Below are positions 38,061-49,308 of a DNA stretch of 64,000 bases, piece by piece (position 1 is the stretch's first letter; each line of letters starts with the position of its first letter). Position numbers and translations under genes: made by a program. The notes under the pieces are model-generated. The model was not told the DNA's origin, did no database searches, and saw nothing but the letters and a program-made list of their open reading frames with translations. Origin of the DNA: Eopsaltria australis (taxonomy: Eukaryota; Chordata; Aves; Passeriformes; Petroicidae); assembly GCA_034509425.1 (NCBI GenBank), contig JAVTVJ010000832.1:186001-250000 (forward strand), given 5' to 3'.

Positions 38061-41000
38061 GCGGCTGCCCCGGGACTCACCGCATCTCTTGCTCCATTCT
38101 CTTCCCGGGGTTCAGCCCATCCCGAGAGCTGCACCCCATCCCTCGGGAGCTCACCTCTTCCAGTTGCGCCCACCCCAGCCCCAGGGGCGGCCCCACAGAT
38201 CCCCTATCTCCCCACAGCCCCACTGAATAAGGCATGGCAGGGCATGCCGGCGTGTGGCACCTGGGACACCCGTGGGGGTGTCCTTGGGGGGACCCACGAG
38301 AGAGACGGCGCCCCTCGAGACAGTTGGGTGTTGCAGAGCCTTCAGATGGTGGTGCAGAAATTGGTCCTTTGGGATTTGTGAGCTTTTCCGAGATACCGAA
38401 TGGATCATAGGAGTTTTCTGGCTGCCGTATCTCAAGCCGGCACAAAGCAGGTTGGAGCAATCTGTGGATTTGGGGGGCCTTACTGCGCTCCCCTCCCCGT
38501 CAGTTTTGGGCTGGCTCTGGCTCCGCATGCGCTCGATGTTCCCAGCTCAGCAGAAGAGGTTTGAGAAAACCAAAGCCATTTCCTCTTCGTGAGGGCAGGT
38601 GGGCAGCTGGGCGGCACGGGAAGCTGAGCTCCCCCGCGAACCAGGTCGGGAAACTTGGGCACGCCAGAGCCCGGGGGTTTTCCGGGAGGAAAGAAACCGG
38701 TTGTGCCATGGGCAGAGTGGGGCTGAGCGCAGCCCTCGGCGATAAGGAAAACCCGCGGCAGCCTTTGCCCTCTCTGTGCCCGGTGGATGGAAGGGTGGAT
38801 CCACGTCACCCGCAGCCACTTTCCATCCGGGAATTGCCAGAGCCCGCCTGGCCACCCGCCCCCCTCCCCTCCTCGCAGGGGATGCTCCCACTGCTGGGGG
38901 TTGGTGACGCTCCCCGAATCCTCCTGGCACGGGCTATGGGAGAGTCATTGGCTCTTGCGACCCCGGCTCATGTTCCCGGGAGAAGAGGCAGTGTGAATCC
39001 TGCCGGGCTGGGGCAGCTCTGGGTTCTCTCACACACATTCACGTTCAGCCGGGCTCTTCACTCCATACATCCCTGGAGCTCATCTTCCAGCCCAGGGGTG
39101 GGGAGTTGTGGTTTTGGAGGGGTTTGGGCTCGGCCAGTGAGGGCTTTGCAGCCAGCCCCGGCGCTGCCAGAGGATCCACAGTTCCATGTCCTGGCGTGGC
39201 CAGGCTCCCCAGAGCAGCAGGTTTGGCTTGTTTGCTTGTAAACCCCATGGACAAAATGCAAATCCAGTCCTTGCTGGAGAGCACATCTGTTGTTCTGTAA
39301 AATGCAGGATGGGACTGGATAAGCAGGATTTAACTGCACTTTCATCTTTCCCTGGTAGTGGGAAAACCAATGGCAGCGTCCAGCACGGATGAGGGGCACC
39401 AGCAGCCCTCCCAGGGCTCAGCCTTGCTCCCTGGGGTTCCTCCTGCCTGGCTCAGAGAGGGGATGAGACCAAAGCCATTCCTGGAGCATCCCTGGGAAGA
39501 GCAGGACAAGCAATGCACATCTTGCCAACCTCTTCCCTGGCCCTGAGCACCTCGCTGGGCAGGTCCAGGATGATTCCCAACGAGGATAAACCAGAGGTAT
39601 CCTCAGCCAGGTTTCATCCTCAGCACACTCCCAGGCTTCCCCTGCTGCAAAGGGACCTCTTTGGGATGAATTTTGCCTTGCCAAAGAGGAAGGATTTTGC
39701 ATGTGGAGGTGGAGCAGCCCCAGGGTGTGCACAGGGGTGGCTTTGAGCATCTCCCCACCCCAAGCTGGGAAATGCGTTTCTGGTCCCTGGGAAGGAACTT
39801 CCTGTGATGGGACCGTGAGTGTCACCTCCTCCCATGAGCCTTCTGTTCCCATCAGCTCCTAGTGACCTGGAGCAAAGGCTGGAGAGGTGTTTCCAGACTA
39901 AAGGAGGTGGCTCTGGAGCTGGAGGGACGTGTGGGCAGGGTGTCCACCAGCATTGCTTTTAGAGGAGGATGCCATACATGGAGAAGGATAATGGGAGTAG
40001 CTGATCTCGGCCATGCTTTGCCCTAACCAGCTGTGGTACAACCAGAAGAGCCCAGGGACAAACAATAACTGCAAGAGCCAGTTATTTCATCCAGCCACAT
40101 ATTTATATTCCTTGCCATTCCTAAAAGAGCAGCTCAGCTTTTCTGCTCCAGCTCCCACCATAATCAGAGATGGAAGAGTTTCTGTGTCAAGAACAAGGTA
40201 TAAAGGGAGGCACAAGTGGCCTCTGGGAGAGGGAGGAGCTGTGGCATGGCCTGGCTGCAGTCTGGCATTTAACTCCTCCTTTCCAGCCCTCAGATCCCAC
40301 TGTCCCACTGTGGTCATCCCAGGGCCCAGGAGATGCTGGATGGGGCTCTTTTCTCTCCTGTTCCTGGTTGTTCAGGGTGTGACAGCTGATGCTTCCCAGC
40401 TGCCCTCCCCAGCCAGCCCAACAAGAACCGGGGTGTAATCTCCAGGAACTGCTTTGCTTTGGGAACTGTGGTTTAGGGAAAACCCTCGAGCAGCTCATTT
40501 GCAATCAGCAGTTCCCAGGACATCTGGCAGGGAGAGGTTGGGGTTCATCTGACTGGAGCTTTAGGAGGTGCTCAAACAAGATCTGGGCTGTTTGTTTGCT
40601 GTTTACTTCCCCCAAGGGAATAAAATTAACTGCTATAAACAGATTCCCACACCTCCCTGCAGATGTTTAATGCAGAGCCCATCTGCACTCCCTCATTCCA
40701 TGTGCCCACTTTGCTCTGGACATCCCTCTGCCCTCGCTGGGCTGGGGCAAAGGAGGGCTAGGGGTGTCTTAGGATTTTCCCTAAAAGACTCAGAAAAGCC
40801 TTTTCTCTTTCCTTTTTGTGTCCCCAGCTGTTCATTTTTGGGAATCAAAAGTCCTGGGCACCAGGACCTGGTTCCCTCCAGCCACTTTAGCCAGTTCACA
40901 TGAGACTCTGAAACTCCTCCCTTGCCCTCAGGACTCCTCACACCTTTCACTGCACTCTCATCTGATTTTTTGGGATCTTTTTTGCTTCAGAAGGGGCTTC

Positions 41001-44000
41001 TGCTGCAGAAAACACCCCCCCACGGGTGCCACAGGGGGAGCGCAGCTCGGTCTACTCTGCTGGGCAGTTCTTCTTCGAGTACCTGGTGGTGGTGTCGCTG
41101 AGGAGAATGCCAGATGGACGTTATGAACCCAAGATAACCTACCAGTTCCCAAAGGTATTTAGCCCTATGTTTCTGGTAAGTTCCCCACATTTAGAGGAGA
41201 AAGGGATGTTGTTCCTTCCCCATCACTATAGCCATGGAAGGAGGAAAGTGGCCCATGTCCTTGAGTCACAGCCCCAGGCCCCAGGATTTTGCCTGCCCTG
41301 GGCTGGGACTTCTGGGACCATCCCAGGGCCACAGACCCCGGGAGGAATCCCCCAGGGGTCCCTGGCCTCCTGTTCCAGAAGGGAAGAGCACAGTGGGGAA
41401 TTCACACCTCAGGAGGTGGCACAGGAGATCTCAGAGGGTGACTCTGCTTTGCCTCACTGTCCATGGGGTGAAAGTTAAAATTTGGATTTTTGGGAGATGC
41501 TTTTCCAGACAGGTGCAGGCCCCTTCTGCATCATTCAGAGCCAGGAGTCGCTTTGGGACAGACTTCATTCCACTGAATCCCACCCATCCCTGGGGACAAT
41601 GGGGACCCTCCATCTCCCTGACTCTTGGCATCGCTTCCTTGCAGCGTGAGAACTTGCTGAGGGGCCAGAAGGAGGAGGAGGAACGTCTCCTCCAAGCCAT
41701 TCCCCTCTTCTGCTTCCCTGATGGCAACAACTGGGCCCCTACCACTGAGTTCACCAGGTACTGCCCCACTGCAGGGTCTGGGCTGGGGCCCCACCCCTGC
41801 TGGACTCCTGAAGGCTGGAAGGACCAGCCCAGCCCATCCCAGTCCATCCCAGTCCATTCCAGTCCATCCCAGCTCATCCCAGCCCCATGTGTTTTCTCTC
41901 CTTGCAGCGAAACCTTTTCTTTTGTCCTGACCAACGTGGATGGCAGCAGGAAGATTGGCTACTGCAGGCGGCTGCTGGTGAGCCCTCCCCACCCCACAGC
42001 TGTTGGAACTGGATGTCTGGAGGGCTGGAAATGCAAAGGGCAAACAGATCCAGGATAGTCCAGTTGGAAAGGGGAAAAAAAGCCAGAGAACTCATCCAGA
42101 GAGCCCCTCCTGTAGCAGCAGGAAGGATTAACCCCAAGGATGGTGAGGCAGGATGTCTTGGAGAGCGTGTGTCTGGGTGGGAGGAGAGTTTGGGATTATG
42201 CCAAAGGACTTGGCACCAAAATAATTAACAGGTTAAGCACCCAAATCACCTTCTCTGGGCACCCTCGGCTTTTCCAGCATCAACTGCATCCTTGGTTGTG
42301 GCCCCAGCTCTGAAAATCCCCCAGTGAGTGACTGAGAATTGGAGGGGAGCAAGTAGGGATCCCTTTGGAGAGTGTGGAGCTGGTGCAGGGGATTGGGAGA
42401 TGCTCAGATCCTTTTCCCACACTCTTCCAGCCATCCGGGCGCGGAGTCCGGCTCCCTGAGGTTTTCTGCATCATCAGCTGCCTGGGCTGCTTCGGGCTCT
42501 TCTCCAAGGTACGGACACAGTGGCCCCGTGGTGGCCCTGTCTGGCCCCGTGGTGGCCCTGTCTGGCCCTGTGGTGGCCCTGGCCACTGCTCCTTTGTCTG
42601 CTGGGCATTCCCAGCTCACGTCTTTCTCACCCAGATCCTGGACGAGGTGGAGAAGAGGCGCCAGATCTCCATGGCTGTGATCTACCCCTTCATGCAGGGC
42701 CTCCGGGAATCGCCCTTCCCAGCTCCAGGGAAAACTGTCACCATCAAAAGCTTCATCCCCGAGTCAGGCACAGAGGTTGGTGGGGGACTCAGGGGCACCT
42801 CCTGGACTGCAGCAGCACGAGGAGCCTGGGCTATGTCTGGGAGCATCCTCCACCTGCAGCATCGAGGGGTGCTCAGCAGAGCAGGGCAGGGTGGGTCAGG
42901 CTGCCAGAGGCCTCATCCCTTGGGAATACGGGTGTTATCTCCCTCCTGATCCAGGAGAGCAGTGACAGAGCCCATCCCAGCATAGTGGTGGAATCACCAT
43001 CCCTAGAAGTGTTCAAAAAACATGTGGATGTGGCACTTGGGGATGGGGGTTAGTGCTGAATGTGAAGTTGATCTTAGAGGGCTTTTCCAACCCTGATGAT
43101 TCCATGATTATTCTCTTCTCCATACCACTGTGCTCAGCTCCCAGCCTTGACTCCTGCCTGGTTTAGCCCCCAGGCAGGTGCAGGTGTGTGAAAAGCCCAG
43201 TCTCTCCCCATGGAGAAAAGATCTGATGCAGGCATGGATGAGAAGATTTCATCATGCCCACGCACGGCCCAGACTCGCACGGGCACAGCCTTTTAATTTG
43301 CTTTTTCTTGTGGCAAAGCCAAGCTGGAAAAATGGGGAAGATCCACTCTGGCACTGGGCAAAATATCCTCAATGCTGAGCATCCCATAGATGTGCCCTGC
43401 CAGGGAGGCCCTGGGAGCAGGATCCCTCCTCTCCAGAGCAGTTGAGCAGCTGGTGATGGAAGCGATTTCATCCAGGGAGCTCTGCAAGGCTCTGCAGGTT
43501 GCATTCTCTGTCCCAGGGCCATGGCTGGGAGCACAGAGGGAGTAGGAATGAGGCTGTTCCTCAAAGGAGCTGAGCTCTGGGGCTCCAGGCAGGGGCTGGA
43601 GCAAGGCAAGGAGATCACTGAGACCAGGAAATAAATCCTGGGTACTGCATGGGCTGAGAGCTGGGGATGGCGCAGAATTTGTGCTGGAAAGGGGGTGTGG
43701 AGCCCAGCCAAGGCTGATGCTGCTGGCTGGGAAGATGCTGCTTTGGTGGAAAGGCACATGGGGAAGGGGATTTGCCCCCTGAAGGATGGGGAGAGGGGCC
43801 AGGACTGTGCCATGAGCTGCACAGTCCTGGTAACCCTTCAGTACTCACCGTGTCCAGCTGCCACAGGGGAATTGATGGGACTGGGAGTCTTGTGGGCAAA
43901 GGCAGCTGAGTAGCCAGCCTGTCTGCAAATATCAGATCCCTCACTTTGGGGACATCCTAGCCAGGAATTGCCAGGCTGACCCTGCCAGAGAGGCTTTAGA

Positions 44001-47000
44001 GGAAGGTTTTGTGGCATTTGTAGAAGTCGTGCCCTCCCCACTCCTCCCTTTCCTGGCAGCTCACAGATAACCAGTGGGACACTGAGATGGGACATGTCCC
44101 TGCCACCCCCTGCCAGGGACTTGGGAGCACTGGAGAAAAGAGGCATTTGGGTTAAAAATCCAGTGCCTAAGTAAAGAACCCCACAGTGCAGTTCTCTGGT
44201 GACTTCCCTGAGTCCTCAGCACTGCTCAGGCTGAATCTCCTGGCAGGATGAACTGGGGTTTGTCCCTTGCACGTGGACATGGTGCAGATGCTGGGTCATT
44301 AACACTGGGTCTTTAATTGCTTCCAAATCATCTTCTCAGGGAGTCAGGGCAGGATGGGGGGAGTGTTGTCCCTCCTAAGCTGGGGTTCCGTGGCTCTCCC
44401 TTGGCAGCTGATCGAGCTCACACGGCCTGTGGATGCCCATCTGGAGCACGTGGAGTTCCAGGCTCTGCTCCAGCGGCTCAGCCCTCACCTCATCCTGCAC
44501 ATCTTCGCCTCTGCCATGTTGGAGCGACGGCTCATCTTCCTGGCTGAGGAGCTGAGGTGAGTCCTGATCTCTTTATTATAAAAATGTCCATAAAAATGCC
44601 CTTGAAGTGGCACAGGACAGAGCTCGAGGTGGGATGTCCCCATGATGTCACCGCTGGCTCCCTGTCCCACAGTGTCCTGTCTCAGTGCATCCATGCTGTG
44701 GCTGCTCTCCTGTACCCCTTCACCTGGGCTCACACCTACATCCCCGTGGTCCCTGCGTGCCTGCTGGACACCGTGTGCTGCCCCACACCCTTCATGGTTG
44801 GCATCCAGAGGCGGCACCTGAAGCAGGTCCTGGAGCAGCCGATGGAGGAGGTATTTGATCTGGAGGGGAGGGCGGCTGGATGGAGCCATTGGTTAATCCG
44901 TGTCCCCAGGCTTGGTTTGGCCCCAGGGCTGGAGGCTCAGGTTGTGCCCCTTTCCCATGCAGGGAGGCTGGAAATTGGGGTGGCCTCCTGTCCCCTCCTG
45001 TTGGCCCCTGGGGCGATACCTCCACACTCCCCTGGGAGCTGCCCTGCCCCTGCCTCCAGGAGCTCCAGTCTTGAAGCAGAGGAAAGCTGTGCAGGGACAA
45101 GCCACCAAACCTGCAGCAAAAACCGTCCTTGTGGGGAATGCCCTGGTCCCCCTGGCCAGGTCCCTCCTGCTGAGAGGGGCTGATCCCTCTCCTGCCACCC
45201 TCACGGGCTGGTGACACACCAGTCCCATCCCAAAATGGGTGGGAGGAAGCCCAGATGCCTTGGCAGGGCTAAACCTGGTCCCTCCCTGCTCTCTTTCAGG
45301 CTCTGATAGTTGATCTCTGTGAAGGGAAGATCATCCGGGCGGTAGGTCCTCTCCTCTGAGGGTGTGGGGCTGGGGGTGGCCTGGGTAACCCCAGCAAGGG
45401 CCTTTTCTCCTTTGGTGTCCTTTGCCTGGCAGCTTCCACGTTTTTAAACGGCTTCAAACTGCCAGAGGGCAGGGTTAGATGGGATTTTGGAAAGGAATTG
45501 TTCCCTGTGAGGGTGGGCAGGCCCTGGCACAGGGTGCCCAGAGAAGCTGTGGCTGCCCCGGGATCCCTGGAAGTGTCCAAGGCCAGGCTGGACGGAGCTT
45601 GGAGCAATGGGATCTAGTGGAAGGTGTCCCTGCCCATGGCAGGGGTGGAATGGGATGAGCTTTGAGGTCCCTTCCCACCCAAATCCATCTGGGATTTTGT
45701 GGATCTATGATTCTGGGGGCAGAACCATCTCAGTGACACCCTCCCAGGTGAATATCCCATGTGGGGATGTCTACAGCCCCTGCACCTGGCTTGTGAGCCA
45801 CAACATGCACTGGATATCCCACGCCCATATCTCTGAAGGACATTGTGATGATGATTAATTAATGAGCTTTGACAGCCCCACTGATGGGCTGAGCCAGGCT
45901 CCCTCTGGTGCTTCATGGCCCCATTGCCTTCCAGGTGGGTGATGAGGAGGAGATCCTGCCTGGGAAGCTGCAGAACGAGGTGCTGATGTCTCTGAACAGG
46001 CACAACAACAACAACAACGAGCACAGTAAGGTCATGGTAAAACAGCCCCGATCTGCCCTCTCCATGGCTAGAGTGATTTTCCTGAAGTCACCTGGTCTGG
46101 GATGTTCCTCCCCCTTGGCTTTTCCTTCGTCCTTTGAAACACGAGAGCAGGAACAGATAATTCTGCTGGAAAAATGGATTTTTTGCTAATATTTAGAACA
46201 TTAAGATGCTGCCACCCTCGAAGGCAACACAGCCAGGGTTCTCTCAGCAAAGTTAGTCTGATCTTTGATTAGTGGCAGAGGGAGGCTCTAAGCAAGTAAT
46301 TCCTTGGGGTATAAACACAGACCAGGTTACAATAAGCGCATCCTGTCTATGTTCAGAGGTCCCATTCCCCCCTCTCACACTCCGTGTCCCCTCCAGCCCC
46401 GGAGCAGGTGAACGCCCTGGTGTCCGAGGCTTTCGTGCATTTCTTCGTGCGGCTGGTTGGGCACTACGCCTCCCACATCCAGTGGGGCAGGAGCGGCTCC
46501 GGCAGCTTCCAGGAGCGCGCCTTCTGCAAGGCCATCGCCTCCAAGAGCTGCCGCAGGTTGGTGAAGAAGTTTGTGAAGACCAACATGTTTTCCCTATTTA
46601 TTGAGGAAGCGGAGAAGAGCAGAATCCCACAGGAAGGTAATGGTCCATTTCTCCTCCCCTCCCCAGTCTGGGCTGGTTTAGGGTTGGTTTAGGGGCAGAG
46701 GCGCCTCATGCCTGGTGAGGGATGGGATGCAGCCCGAGCTGAAGGTGCTCAGGGCACTGAGCAGATCCTGTTTGCTCTCAATGGCCTCATTTCTCCATCC
46801 CTGTCAAGCAAAAAAAAAAAATCCTTATTTGTGATTCCCCATCCCTGGAAGTGTCCAAGGCCACACTGGATGGGGCTTGGAGCAAACTGGTCTAGTGGAA
46901 GCTGTCCCTGCCCAGGGCAGAGTTTGGAACTGCATGAGCTTTAAGGTCTCTTCCAACCCAAACCAGTGTGGGATTCTGGATTTTATGATTCATTTTAGAT

Positions 47001-47958
47001 CTTGTCCCTCACCTGGAGCTGGGGCCAGCTCACTGGGAGCGCTGTGTTGAGGCAGACAAGCGGTAGCAGCTTGTTTTGGCTTGGGCACAACAGCAGCTGC
47101 CAGGAGCCTGACGCAGCTCAGCCCCCAGCTCTGTGGCAGCAGGGCTGGTCCTTCCCCCTTCCCAGGGTTTTACAGGGCACAGGGCAGAGCTGAGCCTCCT
47201 CCTAGACTGGCACGAGGACAAATGGGCAGTGGAGGTGGAGGAAACCACTCAAAAACCACATTGGTGGATGGGGACATTATGGGCTGAGACCTGCCACCCC
47301 AGCTGGGGGACTCCTGGCTGGCACTGCCTCAGATGCTGCTTCTCTGCCCTTTTATGTGAGACCTTATAGGGCAAACCTGGACCTGGGGAGGGAGAGAGGG
47401 ATGGCACAATCCCTGTTTTCTCATTGTATTCCATTCGACATCACCATTCCGGCTTTTTGTTGGGTCTGCTGCTTTCTCCTTTCCTTGATGGTGGGAAACA
47501 CAAACCTGAACAGGAGTGAACATGTGGGTTAAAACCTCTGCCTAACCCAGCATGACAGAGCCTATTTTGGGTGAGAGGGACAGGTGGCATTGCAACCACC
47601 CCCATTTCATAGCTTTTGAATCCCAGAATTCCAACAAATTAGGTTGGAGGGACATTTAAAGTGCATCTTGTTCCACTCCCTACCATGGGCAGGAACACCT
47701 TCCCCTATCCCAGGTAGCTCCCAGTCCTGTCCAACCTGCCTTGGACACTTCATGTCCATATTTCCCGCGGGTCCTCTCTGGGTGCAGGTGTCCATAACCC
47801 AACAAGGTTTGGGACACAAACACTTCCCAAGATTCGTGCAGCCCTGTGTCCCCCATTCCAAACACCAGCACCTCACTCATGACCTTTTCTCCTCTACAGC
47901 CTATTTCCAGAAGAAAATAACAGAGTACCACGAACAGAAGCACCGAAGGGACTCCTGA
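37769..47958 (+). CDS. DENND2D: DENN domain-containing protein 2D (12 exons, 459 aa)
   Basis: DENND2D belongs to the DENND2 family, whose members act as guanine-nucleotide exchange factors for Rab GTPases (Rab9 reported for the family) in membrane traffic. Exons: 37769-37823, 40991-41154, 41645-41757, 41908-41977, 42431-42508, 42635-42775, 44408-44556, 44673-44850, 45300-45341, 45935-46025, 46397-46636 and 47900-47958. The sum is 1380 nt in one frame. The ATG sits in an ideal Kozak context (GCCACCATGG). The N-terminus, MASIGNFLRRSLRRAGRR, is basic. Approximate domains: uDENN 50-150 (FFFEYLVVVSL, ITYQFPKRENLLRGQ), cDENN 160-310 (VFCIISCLGCFGLFSKILDE, IFASAMLERRLIFLAEEL, YPFTWAHTYIPVVP, CCPTPFMVGI) and dDENN 310-440. 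It is close to human DENND2D (471 aa) along its length and much shorter than DENND2A and 2C. Oddities are a 42-nt exon 9 and a run of five Asn in exon 10. Confidence 0.95.
41826..41886 (+). repeat. 10-bp tandem repeat in DENND2D intron 3
   Basis: About six imperfect units of TCCCAGTCCA lie just upstream of the exon 4 acceptor (cag at 41905-41907). Together with the following pyrimidines they make up the 3' end of the intron. Confidence 0.85.
42521..42584 (+). repeat. 21-bp tandem repeat x3 in DENND2D intron 5
   Basis: Three near-identical copies of a 21-bp unit (TGGCCCCGTGGTGGCCCTGTC) begin about 13 nt after the exon 5 donor. Confidence 0.9.
42955..43110 (+). mobile_element. CR1 LINE 3' end in DENND2D intron 6
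   Basis: AAACATGTGGATGTGGCACT, GAGGGCTTTTCCAACCCTGA and TGATTCCATGATT form a sense-orientation tail. Confidence 0.88.
45452..45716 (+). mobile_element. CR1 LINE 3' end in DENND2D intron 9
   Basis: GTGAGGGTGGGCAGGCCCTG through CTAGTGGAAGGTGTCCCTGC to GATCTATGATTCTG. It sits between exons 9 and 10, in sense orientation. Confidence 0.93.
46003..46018 (+). repeat. DENND2D: (AAC)5 coding microsatellite (Asn run) in DENND2D exon 10
   Basis: Five consecutive AAC codons lie between RH and EH at about residues 354-358, just before the splice donor. The human protein has no Asn run there as far as I recall. Confidence 0.8.
46838..46990 (+). mobile_element. CR1 LINE 3' end in DENND2D intron 11
   Basis: CATCCCTGGAAGTGTCCAAG, AGCTTTAAGGTCTCTTCCAA and GGGATTCTGGATTTTATGAT form a sense-orientation tail. 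Confidence 0.9.
47618..47752 (-). mobile_element. CR1 LINE 3' end in DENND2D intron 11
   Basis: GAATCCCAGAATTCC, CTACCATGGGCAGGAACACC and CCTTGGACACTTC lie just upstream of the last exon, antisense to the gene. Confidence 0.88.
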
Positions 47959-48336
47959 AGTCCAGCCTGGGAGCAGAGGAGCAGGACTGGGATTGACACA
48001 TCCCTGCCATCAGCACCACACTGGACCCTGTTCCTGCCCCCGTGGGACTCCTGGACTGCCTGGGCAGCACTGAGCACCAGTCCTACCCTTTCTTCCTCAG
48101 GGCATCATTGCACTGGAAAACTGCACAGAACTAGCACCAGGCTGGGATTTCCTTTCCCATCGTGGTGGCTCCAGGGACAGACTGTGGCTCCCAGTGCTTG
48201 GCCCTGCACAATCCTTGCCCCCTCAGCTCCTCAGGCAGAGGGAGGGCAGCCAGGGCTGGCTGCAGGACAACACGGGTTTAGAGTAATTATTAGAAGGGGG
48301 AAAAGAAGGGATGAGTAGGAAATAGTGTTACTTCTC

Positions 48337-48342
48337 ATTAAA
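48337..48342 (+). terminator. Candidate polyadenylation signal ATTAAA of DENND2D
   Basis: This common variant hexamer lies 379 nt after the stop. AATAAA at 48806-48811 is an alternative. Confidence 0.4.
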
Positions 48343-48456
48343 ACAAACAGGGGTTTGCAAATAAGGAACATCCCATTGAACAATTCCTGAGGTTTTGTTA
48401 TTAACAACTGTTTTATATTGTTTTATTGAGCCATTGTTAAACACCAGCAGGAGCAT

Positions 48457-48470
48457 GGGGGGGGGGGGGG
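48457..48470 (+). repeat. Poly-G homopolymer (14 G)
   Basis: An uninterrupted G run whose length may be uncertain in the assembly. Confidence 0.9.
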
Positions 48471-49000
48471 TTTAGTGGTTTCCTCTCACAGCTGCTGCAT
48501 CACTGGTGGCACATAGAGCCAAGTTTGGCTTTCTAAGGAAACAAAAATACTCATTTCCAGCAGGTTATTTATTTGTGCTGGAGCAAACTGTGAAGACCAC
48601 ATGGCTGTGGAGTGTCAAGGGGGAAACAGCTGATCAAGAGCTTTGGGGAGGGAGGAAGGCTTTGTTCCGTCCCAGAGTAAAACGTGTCACCATCGTCCTT
48701 GGGTGTGGTCTTGGTGCCAAGTCTTAAAACTTTGCAATTCCCCTCTGAAACGTGACGCCAGAAGATTAAAGCTTTCTCCTCCTTTCCAAACGCACTGACC
48801 CAGGAAATAAATATTGCAGCAGGGAAGCTGGGCTGGGGCTGCACATCTGATTGGTCCCAACCCAGAGAAACCCGAGCCAGGTACTTCCCCCAGCAAAGGC
48901 TGGGCATGAAGGCAGAGCTTCATTCTTCTCTCTGGGATGTTACAGACAGGCTGTTGCATCACTTGCTATTCACCAGGCATCAAAATACCAAAAATATCCT

Positions 49001-49308
49001 GGAATCACAGAATCTCCGACTGGTTTGGGATGGAAGGGATGTTAGTGATCACCCAATTCCACCCCTGCCATGGCAGGGACACCTTCCCCTATCCCAGGTT
49101 GCTCCAAGCCCTGTCCAACCTGGCCTTGGACTCTTCCAAGGATCCAGGGGCAGCCACAGCTGCTCTGGGCACCCTGTGCCAGGGCCTCCCCCCTCCACAG
49201 GGAAGAGTTTCTTCCTAACATCCCATCTAAAAATCTCCTATTTTAGTTTAAATCCATTCCTCCTTGTCTTGTCACTGTCTCCTGTAAAAAGTCACTCTCC
49301 TTTTTTTT
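49001..49308 (-). mobile_element. CR1 LINE 3' part in DENND2D-CEPT1 spacer
   Basis: GGAATCACAGAATCTCCGAC through GCCAGGGCCTCCCCCCTCC to TGTAAAAAGTCACTCTCC. Confidence 0.92.

Noticed and set aside
37241..38381. Open frames of 313 and 329 codons over the DENND2D promoter
   Set aside because: They are Pro/Arg-rich translations of a CpG island. The supported start at 37769 is in another reading context with a clear donor at 37824.
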